A stretch of 64,000 bases of DNA. Source: a virus. A program made the position numbers and the translations under genes. Within the stretch, counting starts at the first letter, position 1, and every line of letters begins with the position of its first letter. The notes under the pieces were generated by a model that did no database searches, was not told where the DNA came from, and was given only the letters and a program-made list of their open reading frames with translations. The stretch lies in IMG/VR virus record IMGVR_UViG_3300042567_000999, positions 1 to 64,000 of that record; one strand, given 5' to 3'. Below, piece after piece: positions 42,977 to 52,384 of the stretch.

Positions 42977-44740
42977 TCATCGGATGCCGGAAATCATATT
43001 TAACATTTCTTCTATTGAAGATGCCTCATCAAACATATCATCACCCATTACTGTTGAAATGATTTTCTTTTTTCTATTTAATATGTCGTAAATGGCTCCT
43101 TCTATTGTGTTTTCAAATAAAGGGTAATAAACTGATGTTGAATTTTTTTGACCAATACGGTGTGACCTATCTTCGGCTTGCGAATGTTCGGCAGGAACAA
43201 AAGATAAATCATTCATAATTACGGCTTCCGCTGAGGTTAAAGTGATACCAACACCAGCAGCTTTAAGGTTACCAACAAATACTTTGATTTTATCGTTTGT
43301 TTGAAATTCATCAACAGAATTTTGTCTGTGAAACTTAGAACAACTACCATCTAAATAAACTGCAGATTTACCAAAATGGTTATAGATTTCATTTAATGTG
43401 TCCGTGAAGTTTGTAAATATGATAACTTTTTTACCTTGCTCTATAATGTTTTCCGCTAACTCGATTGTGTTTTTAATTTTTTCTTTAGCGATTACTTTTC
43501 TTACTTTCATTAGTTTTGAAAACTGAATGGTAAGTGATGTCGACTCTTCAGGGTTTTGGTCATACCAATCAAAATATTCACCAACTAACTCTTCGTAGTC
43601 TTTTGATTTTAGTCTTAAATAAACGGGAGTAATAATTTTTTCAGGTAAATCCAAAACCTCTTCTTTTAATCTTCGTAGAATATGTGTTTGGGTTCTTTCC
43701 CTTAACTCATCAAGATTAGATGCTCCTGTAACATTCCATACCTTTCTTTTCCCAACACTAAATTGGAATCCGTTACAATACCTTTTAGCGTAAGCCATCC
43801 AATTCATTGCTACGGGACTATCAACAAGGTTTAATAAATTATAATAGTTCATAGGTCGAGAAGTCATTGGTGTTCCCGATAATAACCATACTCTATTTGA
43901 TTTACTTGCAATGTCGTTAGCGATTTTTGTTCTTTGTGCTTGTGGATTAGAAATCATATGTGCCTCATCCATGATTACCAAATCAAAATTAATTTTCATT
44001 ATTTCTGACTTTTCGGTTTCTTTAGCGTCATGGAAATTTTTTAAGATGTCGTAGTTAACAATAACAAAATCATGTTCATCTGAAAATTTCTTACCTTCTG
44101 CAATATATACGGTTCTATCTGAATAATTTGCAATCTCCCTTTCCCAATTTATTTTTAAAGATGCTGGACACACAATCAAAACTTTTTTGGCTCCCGTTTC
44201 TAAAGCTGCGATGATTGTTGATGTAGTTTTACCAAGACCCATATCATCCGCCAAAATAAACTTTTTATTTTTTACAAGTTTCTCAATTGCTTCTTTTTGG
44301 TGTTCCATAGGTGGTCTATGGGTATATTTTTCATAATCGATAGAAATGTTTTTGACTTCGTTATCTTTTAGTAATGCAGATTTTGGCATCCAAAAGTCGT
44401 GTAAAGTTTCTCCCGAAAAGATTTTACCCCAAATATGATAAGCCTTATCCTTTTCAACTAACAACTTCTCGACATAAATTTCTGATGGTTCTTTGGTATA
44501 CATCTTATCTTCCATCAGTTTTTTACCAAAATAAGAGTCTAACTTGACCCATTTTTTAGCAACTTTTGGTTGTAGGGTGTGATAATTATTGATGTAATCC
44601 GCCTGAGGTCTTGTAGGTACAAAAGACTTACTATTTTGTTTTTTGTGTTTTAAATTAAGGATGTAGTTATTTGACCCTTCATAATCGTCTAATATTAAAA
44701 GGGCTTTTGATTCGGGTGTTTTAGGCACAAAATCTTCCAT
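42977..44740 (-). CDS. SNF2-family helicase
   Basis: 587 residues from the ATG at 44740 (MEDFVPKTPESK). An in-frame ATG at 44926 would run through the divergent promoter and into the next gene and is rejected. MEHQKEAIEKL is motif Q-like, DDMGLGKTT (165-173) Walker A, MDEAH (257-261) Walker B, LSGTPMTSRP motif III. The C-terminal half has VIIFTNFTDT, LDGSC and AEDRSHRIGQ, the SNF2 motifs IV-VI. It is closest to SMARCAL1-type annealing or fork-remodelling helicases. Such enzymes stand in for T4 UvsW in some phages. Confidence 0.9.
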   Translation of the reverse strand: MEDFVPKTPESKALLILDDYEGSNNYILNLKHKKQNSKSFVPTRPQADYINNYHTLQPKVAKKWVKLDSYFGKKLMEDKMYTKEPSEIYVEKLLVEKDKAYHIWGKIFSGETLHDFWMPKSALLKDNEVKNISIDYEKYTHRPPMEHQKEAIEKLVKNKKFILADDMGLGKTTSTIIAALETGAKKVLIVCPASLKINWEREIANYSDRTVYIAEGKKFSDEHDFVIVNYDILKNFHDAKETEKSEIMKINFDLVIMDEAHMISNPQAQRTKIANDIASKSNRVWLLSGTPMTSRPMNYYNLLNLVDSPVAMNWMAYAKRYCNGFQFSVGKRKVWNVTGASNLDELRERTQTHILRRLKEEVLDLPEKIITPVYLRLKSKDYEELVGEYFDWYDQNPEESTSLTIQFSKLMKVRKVIAKEKIKNTIELAENIIEQGKKVIIFTNFTDTLNEIYNHFGKSAVYLDGSCSKFHRQNSVDEFQTNDKIKVFVGNLKAAGVGITLTSAEAVIMNDLSFVPAEHSQAEDRSHRIGQKNSTSVYYPLFENTIEGAIYDILNRKKKIISTVMGDDMFDEASSIEEMLNMISGIR

Positions 44741-44784
44741 GATATAATATAATATAATAAAATTAAACAAAAAATCAATCAAAG

Positions 44785-44791
44785 TATTTAT
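44785..44791 (+). promoter_or_regulatory. TATTTAT motif before gene 44796
   Basis: GTATTTATAGGTATGG places the motif four bases before the ATG at 44796. It is read rightward for this gene; its complement (TATAAATAC) faces the helicase. Confidence 0.4.
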
Positions 44792-44795
44792 AGGT

Positions 44796-45311
44796 ATGGC
44801 AGATAATAGAGTTCCAATAACCAGACTTAATAAGTTTTTCTCTGAAGAAGACTTTAACTTAGATATTTCTATAGGCGACGAATGGTTAGGTGGAGATATG
44901 AATTTTACCCTTGTTTTATACCGCATCGATAGACAAAGAACTATTAGTGATGATGTGTACGGTGAAACATTAGAAGACGGAATTCAATTCTTACCACCTA
45001 TTGAGTTTAAGGGGTATGTTCAAATTGAAGCTTCAACTAATGTTGATTACGGGTCATCAAGATTATCACAATCAGAACCTGGAAATCTTAAAGTTGGTGT
45101 TTATCAAAAACAACTTGAGGAGTTGGATATTGATATTAATTTTGGAGACTATATTGGTTATTATGAAACAGAAGATAGAGTTAGATACTATACTGTTGTG
45201 AATGATGGTCGTGTGTTAAGTGATAATAAACATACATACGGGGGGTATAAACCTTTCTATCGTTCCATATTGGCTTCTCCTGTCACAGACAATGAATTTA
45301 AAGGATTATAA
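44796..45311 (+). CDS. Putative neck/head-tail connector protein
   Basis: 171 residues. The stretch DDVYGETLEDGIQFLPPIEF with FKGYVQ following resembles the D-x-Y-x-E-D...ie-gY pattern of T4 gp14-type neck proteins, and DYIGYYETEDRVRYYTVV follows. The sequence is short compared with T4 gp14 (256 residues), so this is tentative. It is two bases upstream of the gp15-like gene and leads the sheath-tube module. Confidence 0.45.
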   Translation: MADNRVPITRLNKFFSEEDFNLDISIGDEWLGGDMNFTLVLYRIDRQRTISDDVYGETLEDGIQFLPPIEFKGYVQIEASTNVDYGSSRLSQSEPGNLKVGVYQKQLEELDIDINFGDYIGYYETEDRVRYYTVVNDGRVLSDNKHTYGGYKPFYRSILASPVTDNEFKGL

Positions 45312-45313
45312 TA

Positions 45314-46354
45314 ATGGCATTACCATCAAAAGTTAAAAAAAATTTACCATTAATACCTGAAAAAGTAGGTAGAGAAAGACGACAAGAAATGTTGGACGAC
45401 ATTACTGACTATGGAACTTTTTTACCTAAAGGTGTGTTACATGCCGATTTAGATTTGGGTATGTTGGATTTTGTTAAAGAAAGACTAAAATTGGTTGTAA
45501 CAGAAAAAACAGTACCAACCGTTGATAAAATTATAACAACTCAAAACTGGTCTCAATTTACTGAGACTTGGAACTTTCAAGATTTAGATAAAAACATTTC
45601 ATTACCTTTTATTGCGACGGTAAGAACACCTGAAGTTAAATATGGAACTTTTCAAGGAGGTGCAGCAAACATACCAAATAGAAGGCAATTCTTTTATTAC
45701 ACTGTTCCAACTTGGGATGGTCAAAGAAAAGGTGCTGATGTTTACACGATACCCCAACCAATTCCTGTTGATATAACTTACAATGTAAAATTATTTTGTA
45801 ATAGGATGCGTGAACTTAATGAGTTCAATAAAATTATAATGCAAACTTTTACATCAAAACAGGCTTACACACAAATCAAAGGTCACTATATTCCAATTGT
45901 TATGGAAGGTGTTGCCGATGAGTCTGTTAAAGAATTAGAAAAAAGAAAGTATTACATCGCCAATTATACCTTTATTATGAAAGGTCTGTTAATAGATGAA
46001 GCCGAATTTAAAGTGTCACCCGCAATTACAAGACAAGTGTCTTTATTTGAAACTGAAACTAGAACTTCTTCTAAACGAGTTAAAATAGAACCACCAAGAC
46101 CTGACAATTTTGATTTAGATTTATTGTTTGTTGCAGGAAACAATCAATTAACTGAAACATTTAGATACACCGTAGATTTAAAAGTTACTGAAATTGAAAA
46201 CATAAGTTCTTATGACATCTATTTAAATTCAAACTATGTAGGTAGTGGTTTAACAACAATACAAATAAATGATGGGGACACTTTTTTAATCGTTGTGACC
46301 AAATCAAATTTAATTTTAGAATCTAAAATAAAAACAGTAGCTTATTTGGTTTAA
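45314..46354 (+). CDS. gp15: Tail terminator / sheath-stabiliser, T4 gp15-like
   Basis: 346 residues. The middle (residues ~150-235) has VDITYNVKLFCNRMRELNEF, YIPIVMEGVADESVKELEKR and YYIANYTFIMKGLLIDEAEF, which follow the order of T4 gp15 (yel-ifTrye-d.. and RRIEWSLTFEVNG-type). The last ~75 residues form an extra small beta domain not present in T4 gp15. gp15 closes the distal end of the tail tube and binds the neck. It lies before the sheath gene, as in T4-like maps. Confidence 0.6.
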   Translation: MALPSKVKKNLPLIPEKVGRERRQEMLDDITDYGTFLPKGVLHADLDLGMLDFVKERLKLVVTEKTVPTVDKIITTQNWSQFTETWNFQDLDKNISLPFIATVRTPEVKYGTFQGGAANIPNRRQFFYYTVPTWDGQRKGADVYTIPQPIPVDITYNVKLFCNRMRELNEFNKIIMQTFTSKQAYTQIKGHYIPIVMEGVADESVKELEKRKYYIANYTFIMKGLLIDEAEFKVSPAITRQVSLFETETRTSSKRVKIEPPRPDNFDLDLLFVAGNNQLTETFRYTVDLKVTEIENISSYDIYLNSNYVGSGLTTIQINDGDTFLIVVTKSNLILESKIKTVAYLV

Positions 46355-46516
46355 CTACTCTCCGTAGATATCTTTTGTTTCTTTACAATTTTCCATAATT
46401 AACTTTTCTAAAAACTTGTAAATTTTTAAACCGTTTTTATCACAATATTTTTTTAACTGATTGTGTATTTCTGAATCAATTTTTAGGTTTTTTATTTTCT
46501 TAACAGGTTTTTTCAT
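46355..46516 (-). CDS. Small ribbon-helix-helix-like protein
   Basis: 53 residues. The start MKKPVKKIKNLKIDSEIHNQ gives a basic tail and a beta-strand, and the helices LKKYCDKNGLKIYKFLEKLI form the ribbon-helix-helix outline, ending in KDIYGE. Such small proteins bind DNA as dimers and often regulate phage genes. It is convergent with the gp15-like gene, its stop codon directly abutting that gene's stop. It sits in the gap before the sheath gene. Confidence 0.6.
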   Translation of the reverse strand: MKKPVKKIKNLKIDSEIHNQLKKYCDKNGLKIYKFLEKLIMENCKETKDIYGE

Positions 46517-46598
46517 AGTAGGTAGAAAAAAGGCAGAATTTATTCTTACTCCCTAATAAATATTATAGGAATGTAAAGTTTTTTGTTATTTGGCGATG

Positions 46599-46615
46599 TA
46601 TTTATATATAAAAAA
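46599..46615 (+). promoter_or_regulatory. Bipartite late-promoter-like motif for the sheath gene
   Basis: TATTTAT-ATA-TAAAAAA, 24 bases before the sheath ATG at 46640. The intervening leader is almost free of G. Confidence 0.55.
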
Positions 46616-46639
46616 TAAATTTAAAATACTTTTATTGAC

Positions 46640-49600
46640 ATGGCATCATCTAATAAGGTTTTCGTTTCTCCAGGTGTTTACACATCAGAAAGAGACTTAA
46701 CGTTTGTGGCTCAGAGTGTTGGTGTAACTACTTTAGGTGTAGTAGGTGAAACCCTACAAGGACCCGCATTTGAACCTATTTTTATAACAAATTTTGACGA
46801 GTTCCAAACTTATTTTGGAGGAACAAGTCCTGAAAAATTTGTTAATACACAAATTCCAAAATACGAATTGGCATATATTGCTAAATCTTACTTATCACAA
46901 TCAAATCAATTATTTGTGACAAGAGTCTTAGGTTTATCAGGTTACGACGCTGGACCATCTTGGTCTATTGTAACAATAGGTAACGTTAACCCCGCAACTA
47001 TACAAGTAACTGGAACAACAGGACCTGTTACTGTATTATTCTCAGGAAATACAGGAGGAACCGTAACATTATTGTCAGTCCCATCAACACTTAATGTTAA
47101 TGGTAATTTTTATTTACCTTACACGGAATTTAATGGGGGAACCTCAACAATAGCATCAGATTTACAAACTTATATTTCCAGTCAAATAAATCTTTACTCT
47201 ACAAGTGCCGCAACTTCAGGTTCAACTTCAGTATTCTGGGGGACAGTAACCGCATCAACATTTACTAGTACAACCGGTGTAACATTAAATGGTACTGGTG
47301 TAGTAACATCTTACAGTGAAAACTTTGGTGTTGGAAATATAACGGGAGCAACAGCATCATCATTAAGTGCTCAAACAGTAAATGACTCATGGTATTATGG
47401 GTTATTTAATTACTATCAAGGTACAAATGACGTTAACACATATTTTGGACAAGGTATGGGGGCAACTATGTCAACAATATCAGGTAGTTCATCAACAGGT
47501 GTATATTCAGGTTCAGTAAGTTTCTTTACTACATCTTATTCAGGGGCACCTTACACAACATACGATGATATGGTTGTTGCAACTTTAAGGTCAAGAGGGG
47601 TGTCTACATATAGTAGTACAATAAAAGGACCTTCCTATCAAGTATCAGGTTTAACTGACGTTACTATGAATTGTACGGGAGCTTACTCGGCAGTAACTAA
47701 AAACCCTTATGAAACATTCCAAATTAGTGGTGTGACATATGACGGTAATGATTTCTCTTTTGAAACTTCTATGTTATCGACATCTAAAAATTATTTACGT
47801 AATGTATTTGGAGCAACTAATTTTGGTAAAAACAGAACTGAAGTTCCTTTATTTATCGAAGAGACATATCCCGCACTTTTACAAACAGGATATAGAGCAG
47901 GTCAAATTAGAGGTTTATATTGTGAATTAGTTGATTTACCTGGTGTTAGATATTCACCAACTACAGAATCAATTGCATTCTATTTAGAACAATTCCAAAC
48001 TCCAGAAACACCTTTTGTTGTATCTGAGTTAAGAGGTAATACAGTTTATAAATTATTTAAATTTGTTCTTATTTCTGACGGTAATTCTGCTAACACATAC
48101 GTTAAACTTTCAATCGGAAATGTATCATTTGCTAATGGAACATTTGATGTGTTTGTAAGAGACTTTTTTGATAACGACCAAAATGTTAGAGTTTTAGAAA
48201 GTTTTACAAATTGTTCATTGGACCCAACTCAAAATAATTATGTTGCTAATAAAATTGGAACATCTAACGGTGAATATGAAGTTAAGTCTAAATATATAAT
48301 GTTAGAAATGAGTGATGAAGCTCCTACAAACGCACTACCTTGTGGATTTGAGGGTTACATTATGAGACAATATGCTAACGCAACTCCACCATTTGTACCT
48401 TACAAAACTAAATACTACACAGCAGGTGAAGTTATCTATAACCCACCATTTGGTTCGACGAGTGGAGGTGATAACCCAGTTATCTCAAGTGGTGAAAATA
48501 AAAGAAGAGCATACTTAGGTATATCTAATATATCAGGTTTTGACTACGACTTCTTTCAATATAAAGGAAAACAAATACCAAATAATATCGCTACTGATAC
48601 AACAGGACCATCTTGGGGTTATTTAACTAAAGGATTCCACATGGATAGCGGAGCTACTGTTGTAACGGTATCAAGTTCATATGTAACTTCAGGTCAATCG
48701 GCATTTGAAGTAGGTGCGGGGTCATTTAATTCTGAACCTAGTGATAATACTAATCCATACTACAATTTAATTTCACGTAAATTTACTTTATTAGCATATG
48801 GTGGATTTGATGGTTGGGATATCTATAGAGAATATAGAACTAATAGTGACACATTCGCATTAGGTCAAACAGGATTTAAATTTGGGGCAGCAAGTTCAGT
48901 AACATTCCCAACAGCAACAGGATGGGGGGCGTTCAAACAAATTTCAGGACCTAACCAAGAAACTTGGGCTAATACTGACTACTACGCATACAAATGGGGT
49001 CAATCAACTTTTGCAAACCCTGAATCAACAAACATCAACGTATTTGCAACACCTGGTATTGATTATGTTAATAACTCAAACTTGGTTGAAGATGCTATTG
49101 ATATGATTGAAACAGATAGAGCAGATTCAATTTACATTGCAACAACACCTGACTTTAATATGTTCTTACCATCTTACCAAGACATCTCTGAAGGTTTAAT
49201 TTACCCACAAGAGGCGGTAGATAATTTAGATACAACAGGTATAGATTCAAATTACACAGCAACTTACTATCCTTGGATTTTAACAAGAGATACAGTTAAT
49301 AACACACAAATTTATATTCCAGCAACTTCAGAAGTTGTTAGAAACTTAGCGTTAACTGATAACATAGCGTTCCCTTGGTTCGCATCAGCGGGTTACACAA
49401 GAGGTTTGGTAAATGCTATTAGAGCAAGACGTAAGTTGACACAAGAAGATAGAGATGTATTATACAAAGGTAGAATCAACCCAATTGCAACTTTCTCTGA
49501 TGTGGGTACAGTGATTTGGGGTAACAAAACAATGCAAGTTAGAGAATCTGCACTTGACAGAATCAACGTAAGAAGATTGTTACTACAAGCACGTAAATTG

Positions 49601-49867
49601 ATTTCAGCGGTAGCCATCAGATTGTTGTTCGAACAAAACGATAACAAAGTAAGACAAGACTTCTTGGATTCAGTTAACCCAATCTTAGACCAAATTAGAA
49701 GAGATAGGGGTTTGATTGACTTTAGAGTTCAAGTATCTAACACACCTGAAGATTTAGATTCAAATACATTGACAGGTAAAATCTTCTTGAAGCCAACAAG
49801 AGCGTTAGAATACATCGACATCGAGTTTGTCATTACACCAACAGGCGCGTCTTTTGACAATATCTAA
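46640..49867 (+). CDS. gp18: Tail sheath protein, T4 gp18-like, with large insertion
   Basis: 1075 residues, far larger than T4 gp18 (659). The N terminus FVSPGVYTSERDLTFVAQSV (8-27) and FITNFDEFQTYFGG are sheath-specific. The C-terminal ~250 residues (AFPWFASAGYTRGLVNA, LYKGRINPIATFSDVGTVIW, RRLLLQARKLISAVAI, VSNTPEDLDSN) form the conserved contractile handshake core. In between, residues ~110-350 are Ser/Thr/Gly-rich and look like an exposed insertion. It forms the contractile outer tube. A terminator follows. Confidence 0.92.
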   Translation: MASSNKVFVSPGVYTSERDLTFVAQSVGVTTLGVVGETLQGPAFEPIFITNFDEFQTYFGGTSPEKFVNTQIPKYELAYIAKSYLSQSNQLFVTRVLGLSGYDAGPSWSIVTIGNVNPATIQVTGTTGPVTVLFSGNTGGTVTLLSVPSTLNVNGNFYLPYTEFNGGTSTIASDLQTYISSQINLYSTSAATSGSTSVFWGTVTASTFTSTTGVTLNGTGVVTSYSENFGVGNITGATASSLSAQTVNDSWYYGLFNYYQGTNDVNTYFGQGMGATMSTISGSSSTGVYSGSVSFFTTSYSGAPYTTYDDMVVATLRSRGVSTYSSTIKGPSYQVSGLTDVTMNCTGAYSAVTKNPYETFQISGVTYDGNDFSFETSMLSTSKNYLRNVFGATNFGKNRTEVPLFIEETYPALLQTGYRAGQIRGLYCELVDLPGVRYSPTTESIAFYLEQFQTPETPFVVSELRGNTVYKLFKFVLISDGNSANTYVKLSIGNVSFANGTFDVFVRDFFDNDQNVRVLESFTNCSLDPTQNNYVANKIGTSNGEYEVKSKYIMLEMSDEAPTNALPCGFEGYIMRQYANATPPFVPYKTKYYTAGEVIYNPPFGSTSGGDNPVISSGENKRRAYLGISNISGFDYDFFQYKGKQIPNNIATDTTGPSWGYLTKGFHMDSGATVVTVSSSYVTSGQSAFEVGAGSFNSEPSDNTNPYYNLISRKFTLLAYGGFDGWDIYREYRTNSDTFALGQTGFKFGAASSVTFPTATGWGAFKQISGPNQETWANTDYYAYKWGQSTFANPESTNINVFATPGIDYVNNSNLVEDAIDMIETDRADSIYIATTPDFNMFLPSYQDISEGLIYPQEAVDNLDTTGIDSNYTATYYPWILTRDTVNNTQIYIPATSEVVRNLALTDNIAFPWFASAGYTRGLVNAIRARRKLTQEDRDVLYKGRINPIATFSDVGTVIWGNKTMQVRESALDRINVRRLLLQARKLISAVAIRLLFEQNDNKVRQDFLDSVNPILDQIRRDRGLIDFRVQVSNTPEDLDSNTLTGKIFLKPTRALEYIDIEFVITPTGASFDNI

Positions 49868-49880
49868 AAAATAAAATGAG

Positions 49881-49902
49881 TGGGGGGTAGAAATATCCCC
49901 CA
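49881..49902 (+). terminator. Terminator after the sheath gene
   Basis: A nine-base-pair stem (49881-49889 with 49894-49902, mostly G-C) closes on GAAA. The following T-run is weaker than in the other terminators. Confidence 0.75.
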
Positions 49903-49925
49903 TAAATTATTTAACACATAAAACT

Positions 49926-50063
49926 ATGAAAATAGAAAAAAAATTAATCAAAGAATCTTTAGGATATAACACTAAAGGAAAACAAACTTTTGCTGATAAA
50001 AAACAAAATATTATCATTACAGAATCACAATTAGAAAAACTTTTAGAAAAACTTAAAAAATAA
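49926..50063 (+). CDS. Small Lys-rich protein upstream of HAD-like gene
   Basis: 45 residues (MKIEKKLIKESLGYNTKGKQ at the start), Lys-rich, ending in an amphipathic helix ITESQLEKLLEKLKK. The stop codon overlaps the next ATG (TAATG), which argues that it is translated and coupled. Function unknown. Confidence 0.5.
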   Translation: MKIEKKLIKESLGYNTKGKQTFADKKQNIIITESQLEKLLEKLKK

Positions 50064-50935
50064 TGAGAATTAAAAAAGTTATAGAAGATTTCATAAGAGT
50101 CAAAAGATTGAATGAAGGGTTTAATGAAGAAGGTAACCCCGACACGAAATACTATGCATTTGATTGGGATGATAATATAATGTTTATGCCGACATCAATC
50201 ATAGTTCTTAGTGAAAACGACGAAGAAGTACCGATGTCTACTGAAGACTTTGCAGACCACAGACACCAAATAGGAAAAGAACCTTTTAGTTATAAGGGAA
50301 CTACTGTTGTAGATTTTGCACCAGACCCATTTAGAAATTTTGGAGTTAAAGGTGATAAGAGATTCGTATTGGATGCAATGGTTGCGTCTGTTGGACCATC
50401 TTGGAATGATTTTGTTGAGTGTATTAATGGAGGTTCCATTTTTTCAATCATCACAGCAAGAGGTCACAACCCAAAGACTTTAAAAGAAGGTGTTTATAAT
50501 TTAATAATGGCTAATAAGAATGGTCTTAATAGTAGAACATTAGCTGAAAACCTTTATAGATATAGAAATATTGGTAATGAAGTTACTGGTGAAAACAAAG
50601 CAAAGGCTCTGACACCAAAAGAATTACGTGAGTATTTGGACCTTTGTAGATTTTATCCTGTGTCTTTCGGTGAGGGGTCTGCGACTAATCCTGAAGAGGG
50701 GAAAATCAAAGCGATGAGGGAGTTTATATCTTACTGTAAAGAAATGGCTCAAGAAATAGGTGAAAAAGCATTTTTCAAAAATGATGTAGAAAACAATGAA
50801 ATACTACCAAATATAGGTTTTTCTGATGATGACCCTAGAAATATAGATAAGATGAAAGAATTTTTAGATGATGAAGATACTGAAAAACTAGTAAAAACTT
50901 ATTTAACTAAAGGAGGAGAAAAAAAGGAAATCTAG
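50063..50935 (+). CDS. HAD-superfamily phosphatase-like protein in the tail module
   Basis: 290 residues. YYAFDWDDNIMFMPTSI (HAD motif I: DWDD), FSIITARGHNP (motif II region) and NIGFSDDDPRNIDK (motif IV) are kept, so catalysis is possible. A large helical cap is inserted between. The protein lies between sheath and tube genes, an unusual place for an enzyme. Its substrate and any role in tail assembly are unknown. Confidence 0.65.
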   Translation: MRIKKVIEDFIRVKRLNEGFNEEGNPDTKYYAFDWDDNIMFMPTSIIVLSENDEEVPMSTEDFADHRHQIGKEPFSYKGTTVVDFAPDPFRNFGVKGDKRFVLDAMVASVGPSWNDFVECINGGSIFSIITARGHNPKTLKEGVYNLIMANKNGLNSRTLAENLYRYRNIGNEVTGENKAKALTPKELREYLDLCRFYPVSFGEGSATNPEEGKIKAMREFISYCKEMAQEIGEKAFFKNDVENNEILPNIGFSDDDPRNIDKMKEFLDDEDTEKLVKTYLTKGGEKKEI

Positions 50936-51002
50936 AAATACTTATAATGCAAGAATAATTTTTAAATATTACAAAGTAAATAGAAAAAAATTTAGTTGGA
51001 TA

Positions 51003-51017
51003 TATTTATAATAAAAA
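51003..51017 (+). promoter_or_regulatory. Bipartite late-promoter-like motif for the tube gene
   Basis: TATTTAT-AA-TAAAAA, 26 bases before the ATG at 51044. The leader between them is A-rich and ends GACATGGC, as for the sheath gene. Confidence 0.55.
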
Positions 51018-51043
51018 TAAAAGAAACAAAAAAATAAATAGAC

Positions 51044-51532
51044 ATGGCTGATTTGTTAATGAAAATGCCCTTTCAATATGAACCTAAAAGAAAAAATAGG
51101 TTTATTATAACTTTCCCATCTTCTTTGGGAATTAATTCTTGGTATGTTGAAAGTGCTTCAAGACCAAAAATTGAAATTAAAGAAGTTCCAATTCCGTTCT
51201 TAAATACTGAAACATATGTTGCAGGTCAATTTAAATGGGGTTCAATAGATGTTACATTCCGTGACCCAATTGGTCCTTCTGCATCACAAGCACTTATGGA
51301 ATGGGTTCGTTTACATGCTGAATCAGTAACAGGACGTATGGGTTATGCTGCAGGTTACAAAAAAGATGTTGACCTTGAAATGTTAGACCCAACTGGTGTT
51401 GCTGTTGAGAAATGGATTTTACAAGGATGTTTCTTAACAAATGTTGATTTTGACTCATTAGGTTATAGTGAAGATGGTTTGATTACTGTTAAAGCAACAT
51501 TGAGACCTGATAGATGTATCTTGGTATACTAA
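51044..51532 (+). CDS. gp19: Tail tube protein, T4 gp19-like
   Basis: 162 residues, close to T4 gp19 (163). KRKNRFIITFPSSLGINSWY near the N terminus, IPFLNTETYVAGQFKWGSID, FRDPIGPSASQALMEWVRL and the C-terminal VDFDSLGYSEDGLITVKATL match the gp19 fold. It forms the inner tube. It has its own promoter motif and terminator, as expected for an abundant protein. Confidence 0.92.
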   Translation: MADLLMKMPFQYEPKRKNRFIITFPSSLGINSWYVESASRPKIEIKEVPIPFLNTETYVAGQFKWGSIDVTFRDPIGPSASQALMEWVRLHAESVTGRMGYAAGYKKDVDLEMLDPTGVAVEKWILQGCFLTNVDFDSLGYSEDGLITVKATLRPDRCILVY

Positions 51533-51553
51533 AAACAAAATAAAATATTATTT

Positions 51554-51582
51554 AATCCCATCTATTTTAGGTGGGATTTTTT
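51554..51582 (+). terminator. Terminator after the tube gene
   Basis: A ten-base-pair stem (51554-51563 with 51569-51578, one G-T wobble) with a five-base loop is followed by a run of T. Confidence 0.85.
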
Positions 51583-51625
51583 ATTTACATAAGATAAAGT
51601 CAAGTTATTTTTAAAGAAAAAAACT

Positions 51626-52384
51626 ATGGACCAAAGTACACAATACGGACAAATGGATTTCAATCTTCCACATGATATAGTTAAATTACCTAGTGGTGGT
51701 GAATCTTATAAGCCTAAAAAAGAATCATTAAAAGTTGGTTATTTAACAGCTTCTGACGAAAATTTAATTCTTTCTCAAAACACCGCTAAAGAAGGTTTAA
51801 TATATAATTTATTAAAAAATAAAATTTATGAGCCGGGTTTTGACATTAGTCAATTAATAGATAGTGATGTAAAGGCGATATTATTATTTTTAAGAAATAC
51901 CGCATTTGGTTCAGACTATACATATTCACTATCCGACCCTAAAACAGGTGATAGATTTGAAGTTACCCTTTTATTTGATGAAATTAATTACATATACTCC
52001 GCACATAAAAAAAATTCAAATGGAAATTTTGAATACGTTTTACCTAAAACAAATAAAAAAGTTGAATTAAAACTTTTAACATTATCTGACACTAGAGAAT
52101 TAGATAAAATCAATGAACAATACCCTATTGGTATGGTAGTTCCAATAGTAACTAAGAGAATAGAAAAACACATCATATCAATAGAAAATGACACCGATAG
52201 AGAAAAAATATCTAGATTCGTTAATCAAATGCCAATTTCAGACTCTAAATCATTAAGAAAATTTATTAATGAATGTGAACCTAAATTAGATGTTAAAAAA
52301 ACAGTAATAGCCCCGTCAGGAGAAAAGGTAAGCGTTGAGTTAGCCTTTGGGGCTGAATTTTTTCGGCCTTTCTTTACAATATAA
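51626..52384 (+). CDS. gp26: Hub-assembly/tail chaperone protein, T4 gp26-like (zero frame)
   Basis: 252 residues. HDIVKLPSGGESYKPKKESL, KVGYLTASDENLILSQN and SDVKAILLFLRNTAFGSDYT follow the T4 baseplate protein family (gp26, PF12322). The last codons GAEFFRPFFTI meet a stop, but a second frame opened just before it would extend the protein by 50 residues (see the next entries). The gene stands between tube and tape measure, the usual place of a tail assembly chaperone. Confidence 0.7.
   Translation: MDQSTQYGQMDFNLPHDIVKLPSGGESYKPKKESLKVGYLTASDENLILSQNTAKEGLIYNLLKNKIYEPGFDISQLIDSDVKAILLFLRNTAFGSDYTYSLSDPKTGDRFEVTLLFDEINYIYSAHKKNSNGNFEYVLPKTNKKVELKLLTLSDTRELDKINEQYPIGMVVPIVTKRIEKHIISIENDTDREKISRFVNQMPISDSKSLRKFINECEPKLDVKKTVIAPSGEKVSVELAFGAEFFRPFFTI

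Noticed and set aside
44741-44926. Longer N terminus for the SNF2 helicase
   Set aside because: It would cross the divergent promoter and the start of gene 44796 and adds a hydrophobic, non-conserved stretch. The ATG at 44740 gives a normal start.
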